Part shown: positions 1-12,449 of the stretch, piece by piece | Numbering within the stretch: position 1 is the stretch's first letter | Layout: every line of letters starts with the position of its first letter | The notes under the pieces: model-generated | Told to the model about the DNA's origin: nothing | The model's database searches: none | What the model saw: only the letters and a program-made list of their open reading frames with translations | Position numbers and translations under genes: made by a program | Assembly: GCA_025602915.1 (NCBI GenBank) | Contig: JAHLJZ010000049.1 | Location: forward strand, 62,001 to 126,000 | DNA from: Paraphysoderma sedebokerense | Lineage: Eukaryota; Blastocladiomycota; Physodermatomycetes; Physodermatales; Physodermataceae | Length of the DNA: 64,000 nt | Direction: 5' to 3'

Positions 1-1
1 A

Positions 2-1147
2 ATGCATAAGATGACATTGCACTGCCTTACTCGTACAGTTACGGCCCGCCTAATAGTGCCGCCACTCATGATCGTTCGATGTATCCGAAACCTTTCGACT
101 ACCAAGTCAAATACGACTTCCAATGCTGTTGAGACGCAAAAGTCCGCAGTTATCTGTATTATCGGCGATGAGATTCTGTCTGGCAAGACTCTTGATACAA
201 ATAGTAACTACTTAGGTTGGCAAGATTTGCTTGATCTCTGCTCAACGTGTTATAAGCATCTAATGCTCCAATCTCTATCTTCGACGTCGCTTAAACATGA
301 TGCAAATATAAATTCTTATTCTTTCTATGTGTGTAGCAAAATCCTTATTTAATGTTGGAGTGGGCCTCCGAAGAATCGAAACAATACCAGATGAAGAATC
401 AGATATCATCGACACCATCAGACGAATGTCCAGTCGTTATGATTATGTATTTACGAGTGGTGGGATTGGGTAAGTCGTTCTCAAACTAAAAGACTGTCAA
501 ATTCAGAGCAGTATATCTTAGATCCGTCACATGATATTGACAAAAACTTAATTTTCTGCGTATACCACGAAAGTCCGACACATGACGATATTACCTATGA
601 ATCGATTGCCAAAGCATTCGATCTCCCACTCAGGCCTCATCAACCAACCATAGACCGTATGCAATCCATCTCTCCACATTTATTCCCTCTGAGCCCACCA
701 CGTCTTCGTATGGTACAACTTCCGGCTCCGTCGCAGGTCATATTTACACCCAACCTATGGGTTCCCTTGTGCAAAGTCAACAATGTCCACATACTTCCCG
801 GAATTCCAAGGCTATTTCAAGCCATGATTGATAATTACCTTCCTTTGATGATATCTGAAATAGAGTCAAATGGAGGTAAACTGAAGAAGTACTGGAGGCG
901 AATGGTGAAAACGACGATGAGGGAAAGTGAAATCGCGGACGGTTTGAGGGAAATCCAAACAGAGGTTAGCGGCGCTGGGGTGAAAATCGGTAGTTATCCT
1001 GTATCGGAAGGTTATACGGCCGGCGCTGGCGGTGGGATCGGAAGTATGAGTGTAGTTGTCAGTATTGCTGGTAAAGATGAGTTGCTGGTTGATGAAACGG
1101 CAAGGAGAGTGAAAATGATTGTAAACGGAAATGAAATACAAGCATAA
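2..1147 (+). CDS. MoCF/CinA-like molybdopterin-binding-domain protein (FLAD1 N-terminal type)
   Basis: Three exons (about 2-215, 337-469, 574-1147) join in frame into a protein of about 306 aa. The fold is shown by the family motif IGDEILSGKTLDTNSNYL in exon 1 and by FTSGGIG in exon 2 running into PTHDDIT in exon 3. That Gly-rich loop followed by a THDD segment is typical of the MoaB/MogA/CinA molybdopterin-binding fold. In eukaryotes stand-alone copies resemble the N-terminal domain of FLAD1, which acts on FAD or related nucleotides; the substrate here is not known. The first in-frame ATG lies at base 2, so the gene may begin left of the window. The first about 45 residues are basic and rich in Thr, Arg and Ser, as in a mitochondrial presequence (inference). 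It converges with the methyltransferase gene next to it, leaving only 11 bp between stop codons. Confidence 0.8.
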
Positions 1148-1158
1148 ACAATTCATAG

Positions 1159-2191
1159 CTATCGTTTGTCCTTGATCACGAATATGTAGACGCTGTTCAG
1201 TCCGTCGCCGACCATGCTTTCGTCGAACTGCCGCACACCTTGGCCCTGCGATTCATCCTCGGAAATACTATCTCTTTCGTCACTATTTAATATCTCAGAT
1301 ACATGCAGTCCTTGTATGGCCTCCAATTCAAATCTCTCCAGGTGCGGTGTGAGGCATCGTGAGGTGGACCGTTCTTGATACGCCGTGATAAATCTAGCAT
1401 CGGGATGTGATCGGGAGAGAATATATTTTATAGTGGCTATCAGCGCGGGAAAATCTGATTCGTAAAACGAAAGGCGATTCGTGAGATTTCTGATTCACAA
1501 AGAGCATACCGGAAAAATGGAAGCACCTTCAGGATTATACAGTACATCAGCGCCAATTATGTAATCGACCCCATCACTGTTTAAGTCTTTCATCTTTTTC
1601 ATCAACTCCATGGTACCACAATTTTCTCTAGAAGGACAAAAGAACTCTTTCCAATTTATTCCCCATATGAGAGCGTTATCTGGGATGACACCTCCGTGAT
1701 TTAATTTAAAGCTTGAGAATATATTTTCCAATATGTGAGGAGGATCCATCAAATCGGTCGCGACAATCAGTTTTGGATTTAGTCGTGAAAGTAGGAGGCT
1801 AGGAAGAGACGTTCCCGAACCTAACTGGAGGTTCCAACACGGTGAGTTCAAGAAAGGTTGGGAAATGGCACACTTATAATAGTGGACCATAATTGGATGC
1901 AAAGAAAAGCCAGAAACCGGAGTAGTACCTCAACGACGACTTTCCCGACAAACTTGTCCCGGTAACGCCAAATGTACTGTGCCAAAACATATGAAGATGG
2001 CCATATATAACTCCCGTAAGAAGGATCTAGGATCTGCAATTTGTATAGAAAAAATCTTGTCAATCAGTTACTTGGGGTGTGATCGTGCTGAATAAAAAGT
2101 TCCAGACCTGTTGAATCAAAACCTGCACATTTTCCTCCACGGAATTCAAATTGCTGTGAAAATTGAATTTGACTACTTCCTTAGAGTTCAT
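1159..2191 (-). CDS. METTL23: METTL23-type protein methyltransferase (family 16)
   Basis: A SAM-dependent methyltransferase of the lysine/arginine family 16. The exon-1 tail VLIQQ joins ILDPSYGSYIWPSSYVLAQY, the signature N-terminal block of METTL23 (YGxYxWP, then LAQY). It is followed by the SAM-binding motif LGSGTSLPSL, the acidic end of strand 2 (ATDLMDPP), and GADVLYNPE, where family-16 enzymes have a D-V/C-hydrophobic-Y block. An intron after NPE joins to DFPALIATIKYIL and the protein ends VYIFVIKDKR. I chose the ATG at 2191 because MNSKEVVKFNFHS reads directly into a splice donor in the right phase. The gene is divergent from FAP7 across a 183-bp promoter. Substrate unknown; human METTL23 methylates histone H3R17. 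Confidence 0.8.
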
Positions 2192-2374
2192 TCAAAGTGC
2201 TAATCGTATTCTAAGGAACAGTCCACGATGGAGAGGACTAGGAGGATATCCCGAACAGGAGCTGCTAAGGTTGCTAGGAACAACTGTCACGCGTTCAGAT
2301 AATTAAGATTTCGACCTGGGGTCTGCTTTAAGCTTTTCTGTATTCTTGAAATAAATCATTTTAACCGATTCATA
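2192..2374. promoter_or_regulatory. Divergent promoter, METTL23 / FAP7
   Basis: The 183 bp separate the two divergent start codons and must hold both promoters. No clear TATA box was seen. An A/T-rich run (AAATAAATCATTTTAA) lies just before the FAP7 ATG. Confidence 0.5.
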
Positions 2375-3021
2375 ATGCAAATACAGCAGAGATCACTTCC
2401 CAACATTCTGATCACAGGTACCCCCGGTACAGGCAAAACCACAACTTGCGAACTTTTGTCTCTTGCCACCGGTTTGGATCATGTCAATGTCGGTCAGCTA
2501 GTTAAAGATCAGTCCCTTCACGACGGTTTCGATGACGAATTTCAAGCGTACATTGTCGATGAAGATAAAGTCTGTGATGAGTTAGAAGACAAAATGAGCA
2601 AAGGCGGGAATATTGTCGATTTTCATACAGTTGACTTCTTTCCGGAACGATGGTTTGATTTGGTGGTCGTTTTGAGAACTGATAATGATGTTCTATATCC
2701 TAGATTAGAAAGCCGGTTTGTTGTTCTGAACTTCGTGATTGTTATACATTCAATCGTTAACTCTTGAATGCCCTTTATCCGGTGTTATCGACATAATTCG
2801 TCCCATGATGAATTTATAGAAACTACTCGACCAAGAAAATTCAAGAAAATGTCACCGCAGAAATCATGCAAGTCATTCTGGATGAAGCAAGAGAAAGTTA
2901 CAAGCAAGCCATAATAGTCGAATTGAAAAGTAACACAGTGGACGAGATGGAAAGGAATGTCGAGCAAATCAAGAATTGGGCGGAACAATGGTGCCGTGAT
3001 CGACAGAGTACACTGAACTAA
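2375..3021 (+). CDS. FAP7: Adenylate kinase isoenzyme 6 / ribosome assembly ATPase Fap7
   Basis: Two exons (2375-2715 and 2820-3021) give about 180 aa, the usual family length. The Walker A loop is GTPGTGKTTTCELL near residue 13. It is followed by the conserved HVNVGQLVKD and VDFHTVDFFPERWFD blocks; in this family the adenylate kinase LID is replaced by the short segment around LESRNYSTKKIQENV. Fap7/hCINAP is a nuclear adenylate kinase and ATPase that works with Rps14 in the final cleavage of 20S pre-rRNA during 40S maturation. The splice at agccg/gtttgt and tttatag/a restores LESR-NYSTKK exactly as expected. It is transcribed divergently from METTL23 and converges with GAL7. Confidence 0.93.
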
Positions 3022-3282
3022 TTAAAACCAGCGAAAACAGGGTTCTTTAGCATTGAATTACATCGCGGTGGAATGATGGAACGTGCATATATATTGATTT
3101 GCATGAGCAGTATCGACAGTATGTTGGGCAATCGGGCGGCCCAAAGCAGCGAACATATTATCATATCAGAAACAATTCCACAGTTGTATTTATAATTGAG
3201 GATTCTATAGTCTACTAGACAGAAAATAATGAAATGACAGTTATATCTAACGATGTCATGGATGCTCCAAAGTGACTTTCTA

Positions 3283-4777
<1,495 letters not shown>

Positions 4778-5295
4778 TAGCTTATTTTAAGGGAAAATGA
4801 TATCCTACTAAATTTTCGGCAGAGACCTCAATTGGTAGTATTGCTCCTGGAATCTGCGACTACAAAATTGGCAAGACCCACGCTTTCGTTTCAACTTCCA
4901 ATGTTTTGCCCCTTCCGCGGCAGACAATAGATTGCCGTCTCGGGTAATCGGAACGGAAGATTTATTTTATTATTTTTAAATATAGGTTATTTGGAGGTTT
5001 AATGCCGGTACTCTGAGTTGATTCAACCTTGCACTATTTTGACAATTAGTTCCCTAGACCCAATCATGATGTGTTTCTCTCATGTAATGGATATAAACAT
5101 AGTTTTTTAAATGTCTGTGTACGAAACAATCAACGCAATGTCGAATTGATAAAGCAATAAACCTCACAGTGCATTTTGAGTCAATTCTGAAGATTCTCGC
5201 TGGAAACTCGTCTCGTTCCAACTCCAGAGTCCAGACACTTTAAACAGCGACATTCCATTGTCGTTCCCGCTCGGTTTTCACATCCACATACACAG
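4778..5295. other. Intergenic region between GAL7 and APC11
   Basis: About 520 bp holding the two divergent promoters of GAL7 (minus) and APC11 (plus). No open frame of convincing composition is present. A/T runs near 4970 (TTTATTTTATTATTTTTAAA) could serve as core promoter or polyA elements. I see nothing else. Confidence 0.4.
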
Positions 5296-6198
5296 ATGAA
5301 AGTCAAAATAAAAAGTAATTACTCCTTTTTCTCTTTCTATTTTGTGGATTGATCGTTACAGGGTCAATTTAACGTACATTATCTTCTCAATTTAGGGTAA
5401 TTCTCGCCATTGCGCCATTCTCATGTCTTTCGTGCTTTACATATTTTGGCGATACTGTTATCACGCATTTCTATCTTACCAGAGTGACAGTTTGTGAGAC
5501 CGATTTACCGACTTAAATCACAGAGTTGTTGTGGTGGATGGACATCGTTTCTGTTGCAGGAATTTTAGTGGTCACCTTAGCGTAACTTTATGATGTCCTA
5601 GATCATTCAAGAATCTTTGACATCACTTTTTCAGATTCTGGAATTGATTGCTATTCCTCATTGAAAAGCGATCAACGAATTTGGATCTAACTTTCCTCAT
5701 TTCACTCATTCCCGCTCCCTACTTTACCACTGCTTCGCGAATCGCACTTATTTTCTTCCCGCGACCAAAAGTTGGAACGCAGTAGCCTACTGGAAATGGG
5801 ATGTCCGTAGTGAAGATGTTTGTGGAATCTGTCGTAACCCATTCGAAGGGTGTTGTCCAGAATGTAAAACACCAGGCGATGATTGTCCGTTGAGTACGTA
5901 TCTTGACATTAACTTCTCTCGTTCGCTTTCCCTATTTGGTTTTCCTACTCTACCTTTTCATGTTTGTGTGATTCGACGAAATTTGCCGTGTTGTTTTTGA
6001 TTCCGATGGCGTAGCGGTTGAATGACGCTACATAGTGCAAGAACTGTGGAACACTAACTGTACGGATAATGAACAGTTCGCGGACGATGCTCGCATTGCT
6101 TTCATATGCATTGTTTGTATAAATGGTTGGAAACAGAAAGTAGTAGACAACAATGTCCTATGGATAGGAGACCTTGGGTTTGTAATTCGTCCATTTGA
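5296..6198 (+). CDS. APC11: Anaphase-promoting complex subunit 11 (RING-H2)
   Basis: The catalytic RING subunit of the APC/C ubiquitin ligase. ATG at 5296 encodes MKVKIK, the conserved APC11 start. Exon 2 (about 5772-5893) encodes [20 protein letters not shown] and then [19 protein letters not shown]. Exon 3 (6077-6198) encodes [18 protein letters not shown], then [16 protein letters not shown] and the stop. The exon 2-3 splice is phase 1 and gives CPLIRGRCSH. The exon 1-2 junction is unresolved: the canonical donor after MKVKIK has phase 1 while the only nearby acceptor leaves one base before the Trp codon, so a micro-exon or unusual site is likely. The last RING ligand is Asp (CPMD) rather than the Cys of most APC11 proteins, as in RBX1. 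The rest is APC11-like, not RBX1-like. Confidence 0.82.
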
Positions 6199-7050
6199 AG
6201 TCTTGTTCCTTTGTGGATGTAGCTCCTCATAGAGGTTCATTTTAACATTTTCATTCCATTCCTTCAGGAAACCCTCTCCTAGCTTTGATGCCTTGACAAT
6301 GAGAGACTAGAATTATCTATCGAACTGCTTTCAGTTGCCCTGATATATTTGTAAATGATTCCACACCCGAAACATGGGAATGAAGATTGTACATTAAGAT
6401 CAGAATTCTTTAAACGCCAAAAAGACGATTTATCCTGAAAAAACGCATCGTCTCCGTCAGTCCACCATTTTATTGCTTTACCGCATCATTCTATAAAAGT
6501 AATTTTGACAGAAAAGAGTAAAAGTAGCTGTTCACAAAAGAAAAGTCCAACAGCTTATGTACAAGTCACATTCCAGATTCCCAAAAAATGAGAAATTGCT
6601 ATATATCCACAGCATCTTCGCCACCCCAAACATACACCAGAGAAGTAGTCATCAGTAGTATCTACAATTTTTTACATTTGTATCAAGAGAATAAAAAAAG
6701 GACATTCAAATGTCCAATATCAAAAGAAAAGAGAACTTGTATATACACAAGGGCGTCGATATCCACAACGCTTTAGATAAGTATAGAATTAATTCAAGAT
6801 TACGTGGATATCGATAATGAAGAAAAGGAAGAGAATTATTATCATCGATGAAATCAACGTTTTGTCGGGTATCGTTATTCGTTATAGCGGATAATCGTTT
6901 TGAAAGTTAAATTAAACAAGGCAAAGGAGAATCTAAGATTTCCAAGACTTTAATAATATTCAACAATTGAGGAAGAATCATTGATTTAAAGAGATAAAAG
7001 TTGACCGATGGAGCACATCGAAAAGAGAGCGACCTTTGAACCGATCAAGG
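6199..7050. other. Intergenic region, 3' flanks of APC11 and the DEAD-box-like gene
   Basis: About 850 bp between two convergent genes. It is A/T-rich and scattered with stop codons in every frame. The one 62-codon frame at 6588-6776 has no recognisable composition. I see no RNA gene or repeat. Confidence 0.4.
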
Positions 7051-10000
7051 CTACTTGTGAGTGGAAAATCTTCGGTTATAGTCAAGAATAAGAGAATATT
7101 CCATTTCTCGAAAGAAGGTATGAACGGTGACAGGTTTAAGTTGATGCGCAATGTCTCTACGGAGACTTAATCGGAGATGGTTATCCCCAATAGCGAAGCA
7201 CTTTGGGCCAACAACACACAAACTTCGAGCCACGAAGTCGTCATAACTCTTTGGGCAATTGTAATTCACAACATGCCACGAAAGGTCATAGCAGATCTTG
7301 TTAAAGTTGACGTTGAACAGTTCAGCTGGATTGTCGGGCATCTCCATGATTATGACTACCGGGCGAAAATCGTTTTTAGATAGATTTTGCTGAACTTCCA
7401 ATCTAATGTCGCCAGTGATATTGGCCAAATGTTCGCATCGTGAGAGGAACACCTTTCTTTTCGTCAATGTTTGAATAGCAATGCTCAGCTGATTCGCACA
7501 CGACTTGTCTCGAGTGAGGACAACAAAACCGATATGATCAGCATGTGACGGTTTTTCTATCAAATCCACCAAGGTATTGAGTTTGCGATCAGAATCATCA
7601 TACAGGATGAACTGTTGCTGGACCTCTGCATCAACGTAGCTAAAGATGATGGTTATTAGTATTATGTCGAGTTTGGCTGATCCAGAAATGGAAAGTGCCT
7701 ACCATGGAATTCTGTCACAAAGCTTCCGGAGTACGACTGGGGGCACAAATTCAGCCTTCTGACGAACAGTTTCGAGTTTGATGAATCCTTGACAACAGGA
7801 AATTCTTCCTCCATGAAGCCCATTTGACGGAACACTAATTTTGTACGATTCCGCAACCTTGGTTACAAGGTACTGAGTGGACTCGTTAAACTCCCGAGCC
7901 AGAAGTAAAAGCTTGATGTTGTGATACTTGGTAACCGGGGGCAACCGAGAGACCAATTTGGCGACATCCAGAGCATAGTTAGGATCGACGGAGGGATCCA
8001 CCGTTGAATGCGGTACTTCATCCACCACGAAGAAGCGAACATGAGCTAGCGACAATTGATTTCGATCGACCAGCTCTCGTAACAGAGCTGGTGTAGCAAT
8101 GACGATATCGTGACTATTGATATATTTCAACAGTTGAGCATTCTGTATTCTAGAGATGATTGCAAGGTATGTGACCACCAGAGGGCTCGATCGGACTCCA
8201 AAGTTATTGTTCCCGTTACTATGTCGTTGTTGACTCAAGGCTTCGCAAATATCACCGATAAGTTTTCTCATTCGGATAACAGCATCCTTAGTTGGTAAGA
8301 CAATAACGGCCTTCGGACCGGGTCGAAGATCACTTCTTGACAGTGATTTAGCTGCATCAGTTTTAAAGTGGAAGCCACGGACGATGTAGTCTATAGGATG
8401 AACGATTCAAACGGACAACAATGCCCATATTTAATACAAAAAAATTGATACTTTTGGAGCAAACCGCTACATACCAACAGCGCCCATAAGATAAGACCAA
8501 GTTTTACCGCTGCCAACCTCATCTGAGACACCTACGATTAGGTTAGGCATTTTCTACAAGAAAGGTTGTGAGTTACATTCAATGTTTGCATGAATAAAGG
8601 AAATCACTAGTTACTTCTTTGTTGATGACTTGATCAGCATAGTTGACCAACGGTCTGACTAATAACGGAAGCATAGCAGCTTGAAAGGGGGTTAAGGAAT
8701 GGATGTTAAAGGTATTCAGAGCATAAACGCTAAAGTGAAATGTTAGTTAGGAAAATTATTTCTTCACCGAATTCTGACAACAATCAAAACAATACATACG
8801 TTGTCCAACTTAATAGATGATTCAACGTGTTTGTTGCGACCGGGATATGCATTTCCAGATTCATTGTTCCAAGATTGACTTGCTCCAAGTAAACAAATGT
8901 GTCCGACTTGAGTCGAGGGTTGTTTGATACCGTCGAATTATACATGACAACGATTTCGGCTGTCGGTGCTTTTCCGAGAAGAGTCAAACCAATAGCATCT
9001 TGAGAGAGAAATCGAGAGTTGAATGATTGTATACGACTTTTAATCCATTGGCTCATCATTGTAAGCTCTTCTCCGACAAGACCTGATTTTGCTTGTTCAA
9101 TCGATCGAGACAGTTCCAAAGATTCTATTCGGAGTTCTTCTAGAGATTTAGATAGAAAGTCTGGAACATCAATTTCTTTCTTCTTTTCTTCTTGAGCGTC
9201 TATTGGCACCACCATGGACCTCGCAGCGTTGTTGCCGCGTGCTGAACTGTTCAGCTCAACAATGGGAACTTGTTGCCTATCATCTGTTTGAAAGAACGAG
9301 CGGTCTTCAGAAATACTTGTGACCTTTTGGTTTGAGAGTTTGGGTTGATCGACAGCGGTGTCTGAGTTTAGATTTGGTGAGGTTGTATCTTCGGCAGGTG
9401 GAGCAATGACAGCATCCAGTTTGCGGTTCGGGTGTTTCTTTTTGGGAGTGCTATCGGGACTCTCTACAGCTATGCTACGAGGATCAGCTAGAATGAGTTC
9501 CAATTCATGATCGTCGGAGTAATGGGCAAGTCTACTGAGATTTGAGTTTGGCAGTGATCCCCAGTTTTCAATGACGTTCCTTAGCTTAGAACGCAGGACA
9601 TCCGGATTTGAAGAGACGACGAATTGAGACGATTGTGGCATTTTAGGTGCAAATGGTAATTTTGACAGATTTGGGGAAGACTCAAAGCTACTGTTTCGGG
9701 TTGGGTGACGTTTTTCCAAGGCAACGGTGTAAGGGTTAGGGGAGAGCCTGGGGTGAGAGCTCAACATGGGTTCTTCTTGCAGGGAGCAAAGATGGTATCC
9801 AATGGTTTTACGGTGTGGACTGCGGAGGGAGGGCCGTTGGAGACGTTTGTTTAGTTTGGGATGGACAGTCGGAAGGATGAAATCAGCGACAGTTGACGAG
9901 AGGGAATCTAGAGCGAGGGAGGGAAGGCAGAGGCGAGTGAGAAAGACAATGAAAATCGCGAGACGATCAGCCCACATAATCAACACGTGACAACACGTGA

Positions 10001-10100
10001 CGTGCTTTTGTGGCCGCTTGTGTGTCGTAGGCTTCACAAGTGTCAGGGGAATCAGCGGGAAGCAGAGGGAATCAGAGGGGAATCGCAGCTCAGATCGCAA
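7051..10100 (-). CDS. Degenerate DEAD-box RNA helicase-like protein
   Basis: A long, Ser/Pro/Lys-rich N-terminal region of about 430 aa (exon 8800-10100) precedes a two-lobe helicase body spread over about four exons. Seen are a Q-motif-like segment SLTPFQAAMLPLLV, Walker A in SDEVGSGKTWSYLMGAVG, motif Ib as ATPALLREL, and a motif II reading VVDEVPH instead of VLDEAD. Where motif III (SAT) should lie the sequence is LLLLAREF. In lobe 2 the family rhythm VVLTRDKSCANQLSIAI is present. Motif V is replaced around IIMEMPDNPAELFN, and the motif VI region reads SYDDFVARSLCVVGP rather than YVHRIGRTGR. ATP binding may persist, but normal helicase cycling looks unlikely (inference). The start is uncertain: 10100 is the most upstream ATG, while the Met at 9977 (MWADRLAIFIVFLTRL) could begin an organelle or membrane-targeting segment. 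Mitochondrial Mrh4-like proteins are one possible relative. Confidence 0.7.
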
Positions 10101-11246
10101 TCCAGACTCGTTTGACTTTTTGGAGAGATTGCCGCCATGGCGCCAGTCGCATCCCTATTATTCCCTCCATTGTTGTCGTTGTGAGTCCTAATCGGTGATA
10201 ATAGTTGACGAGAGAATGTCTCTCTCCTGTCGACAGCGGATGCCCCGCAACACTCTCTGACAACTCAATGCCACATTCCCACGGCAGGATGATAAGGTCT
10301 GACTTGGAGAGAAGTTGGGGGACGGGTCACTGCCTGAGTGCCATGGCTCTTAAAATCTCTTTGCATTTCAAGTTATCCACCAATAATCACATATCAAGTC
10401 TCTCCAGGTCTCTCCCCGCTAAGGGATTGCTTACGAGAGATGACTAGAATATGTCGCCATTATGCGTACAACTGCGTTTGACGGCTATTCAAGATACACC
10501 GCCCTCGTGCATCTTTCTCAATCCCTATTTCATGACATTTGGATTGGCCTTCCTGTTTAATACGTCACTCCGCTATGGCACGGCTTTGACTTCATAGTTT
10601 TTGGATGTTGCCCAATGCTGAAAGCTTGACCTCAATATGTAGTCAGCACACTTGAAATTGAATCTTCCGTTCAACCCTTCTTCGTTTTCAAGGAAAATTT
10701 AAACCAACCCCGTTCCATAGTGAATGGCAGGATATATTACAATGACTTCGAAGTACCTGTAGCCCGATCTCAACCTTCAGCCGTTCCACACCAGTTCCGC
10801 CTCGCAAATCGAGAATTCGAGAATCCGGGCACTCTGATAATCATCCGATTTATCTCCTCAAAATAGTTTGATAGACTGTAGTCACTGTACAGTTGTACTA
10901 CATTAATGACGTTTAAATATAATAGGCCGGGCAGAACACAACAGACGCAGTCACGCAACAACAAAGCAAGCGGGATTGTCCAATTCTGGACTCTCAAATC
11001 CAGAAACATTCGCCCATTCCTATTCTCATTCTTATTCTCCCATTACCACAATACCAACCATACCAAAATAAAACTGTGTGACTTGCACGTCATTCCCGCG
11101 TGGGAATATGGCACTAAACTGGCACCCACAACTGAAGCCTGAATGTGAGTCGTGACGCTGTGACGCAGTCGAGACTCACACCGAGATACTCGATCTATGG
11201 GTAATGGGTATTCCCTTGTCACAACTCATAAAATAAACCCGTCCTC
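10101..11246. other. Intergenic region with promoters of the helicase-like gene and CTF8
   Basis: About 1.15 kb between divergent genes. Short frames at 10205-10447 and 10770-11009 have no family resemblance and no supporting splice pattern. A GC-rich part near the helicase-like start (about 10000-10160) is probably its promoter. Nothing else recognised. Confidence 0.35.
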
Positions 11247-11906
11247 ATGCAAATTATAATTTCCGCACCCAGTAATGACAATTCTGCACACAAATCATCC
11301 AAACCGGAATGGGTACTGATAGAACTACAAGGTACCATCGAAGCCGACGCTGTTGACATGCGAGGTCTCAAACTTGGGCATTTAGAACACAACCAAAATG
11401 TAACATACTTTCTTCTTCCGACTTGCGAATTTATCTGAATCACTCACTTTTCGATTTCTCCTGTGTATTCTCTATTCCAAAAACCGGAATCAACTAAAAA
11501 CAACAACACCAAATCACAAAAACACGAAACCCTTCAGAACTTACCGGTTCTCACCATCGGTCACCACAAACTAGAAGGTAAAATCGTAGACCTACCCAAA
11601 CCATACGCCGTCATAAAACGTCGAAACTCTCCCTCCCCTCACCTCGCTCAAATCGACTCCAGTTACCACTCCAACGAATCCTCACTCACCTCTTCACCGA
11701 ATCTTTCTCGCTCTCACTCCCCAAACTCGACACCCATCGTCACTCCAACGCCGGGGTCACCGTCTTCGGGTTCGTTGAGTAAAAGTGATCCGATACATTG
11801 TGATGTTGTCGCTGTGATTAGGAAACGGTATTTATTTAAGAGTAGACCTGAACCTATCATCAATGATGAATGGAAAGGGTTGTCGAGTTTAAAATCGTTG
11901 AGATAG
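11247..11906 (+). CDS. CTF8: Chromosome transmission fidelity protein 8
   Basis: A subunit of the Ctf18-RFC alternative clamp loader, which loads PCNA for sister-chromatid cohesion and replication checkpoint signalling. Exon 1 (11247-11399) holds EWVLIELQGTIE, the family signature, and ends LGHLEHNQN. A canonical intron (gtaaca...ttcag) joins in phase 0 to exon 2 (11538-11906), which begins NLPVLTIGHHKLEGKIVDLP and continues KPYAVIKRR, the second conserved Ctf8 block. A Ser/Pro-rich insert follows (about 60 residues, SSLTSSPNLSRSHSP). The protein ends with a conserved-looking basic tail, VVAVIRKRYLFKSRP. Predicted length is 173 aa, longer than yeast Ctf8 (133 aa) because of the low-complexity insert. 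Confidence 0.9.
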
Positions 11907-12449
11907 AATCTATGTATCATCGATTACAAAAGTACTCAACAATCCGACGTTGTGTATTGTATATATGTGTTAATGTAAAATCGCCAATCCTTTGTTAGCC
12001 ACATTCTGAACTACCCTAACGCGAAAGGCAAGAGACTCTGGTTGACCAAAAATTTCAGGTGTCAGCCAACATCAGCTCAGTATCATGATTATAAACCCAA
12101 GTGTCACATCAAGAACCCAGGGGATTAGTTAAACAAAATATTCATTCTATTCGGAAACATCTATATACACTCCACCAGAACCCCACCCAGAAATACAAAC
12201 GCACACGCATCTACAGTACCCATGTTTAGTGATTATATGCGAACAAACAAAAGAAAAACATATGCTTTATAAATATTGACAGTGAGATAATGAATCGTGA
12301 AAAGTCATGCAAATGAATTGAAAGTGAAATAAATAAGTGTAATGAATGTGCGTGAAAAGTATATGTCATTGCCAAATAAATAAACAGATGCCATGAGATT
12401 AATTAAATTAATATCTAATGGACTAACGTCATCCCAAAGCTTCCAAGAA
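11907..12449. other. Convergent 3' flanks of CTF8 and UGDH
   Basis: About 540 bp of A/T-rich sequence between two convergent stop codons. Several AATAAA-like elements occur (for example AAATAAATAAA near 12376-12386), consistent with polyadenylation. No gene seen. Confidence 0.4.

Noticed and set aside
10205-10447. 80-codon frame upstream of CTF8
   Set aside because: Lies in a divergent promoter region and has no recognisable motif or composition bias.
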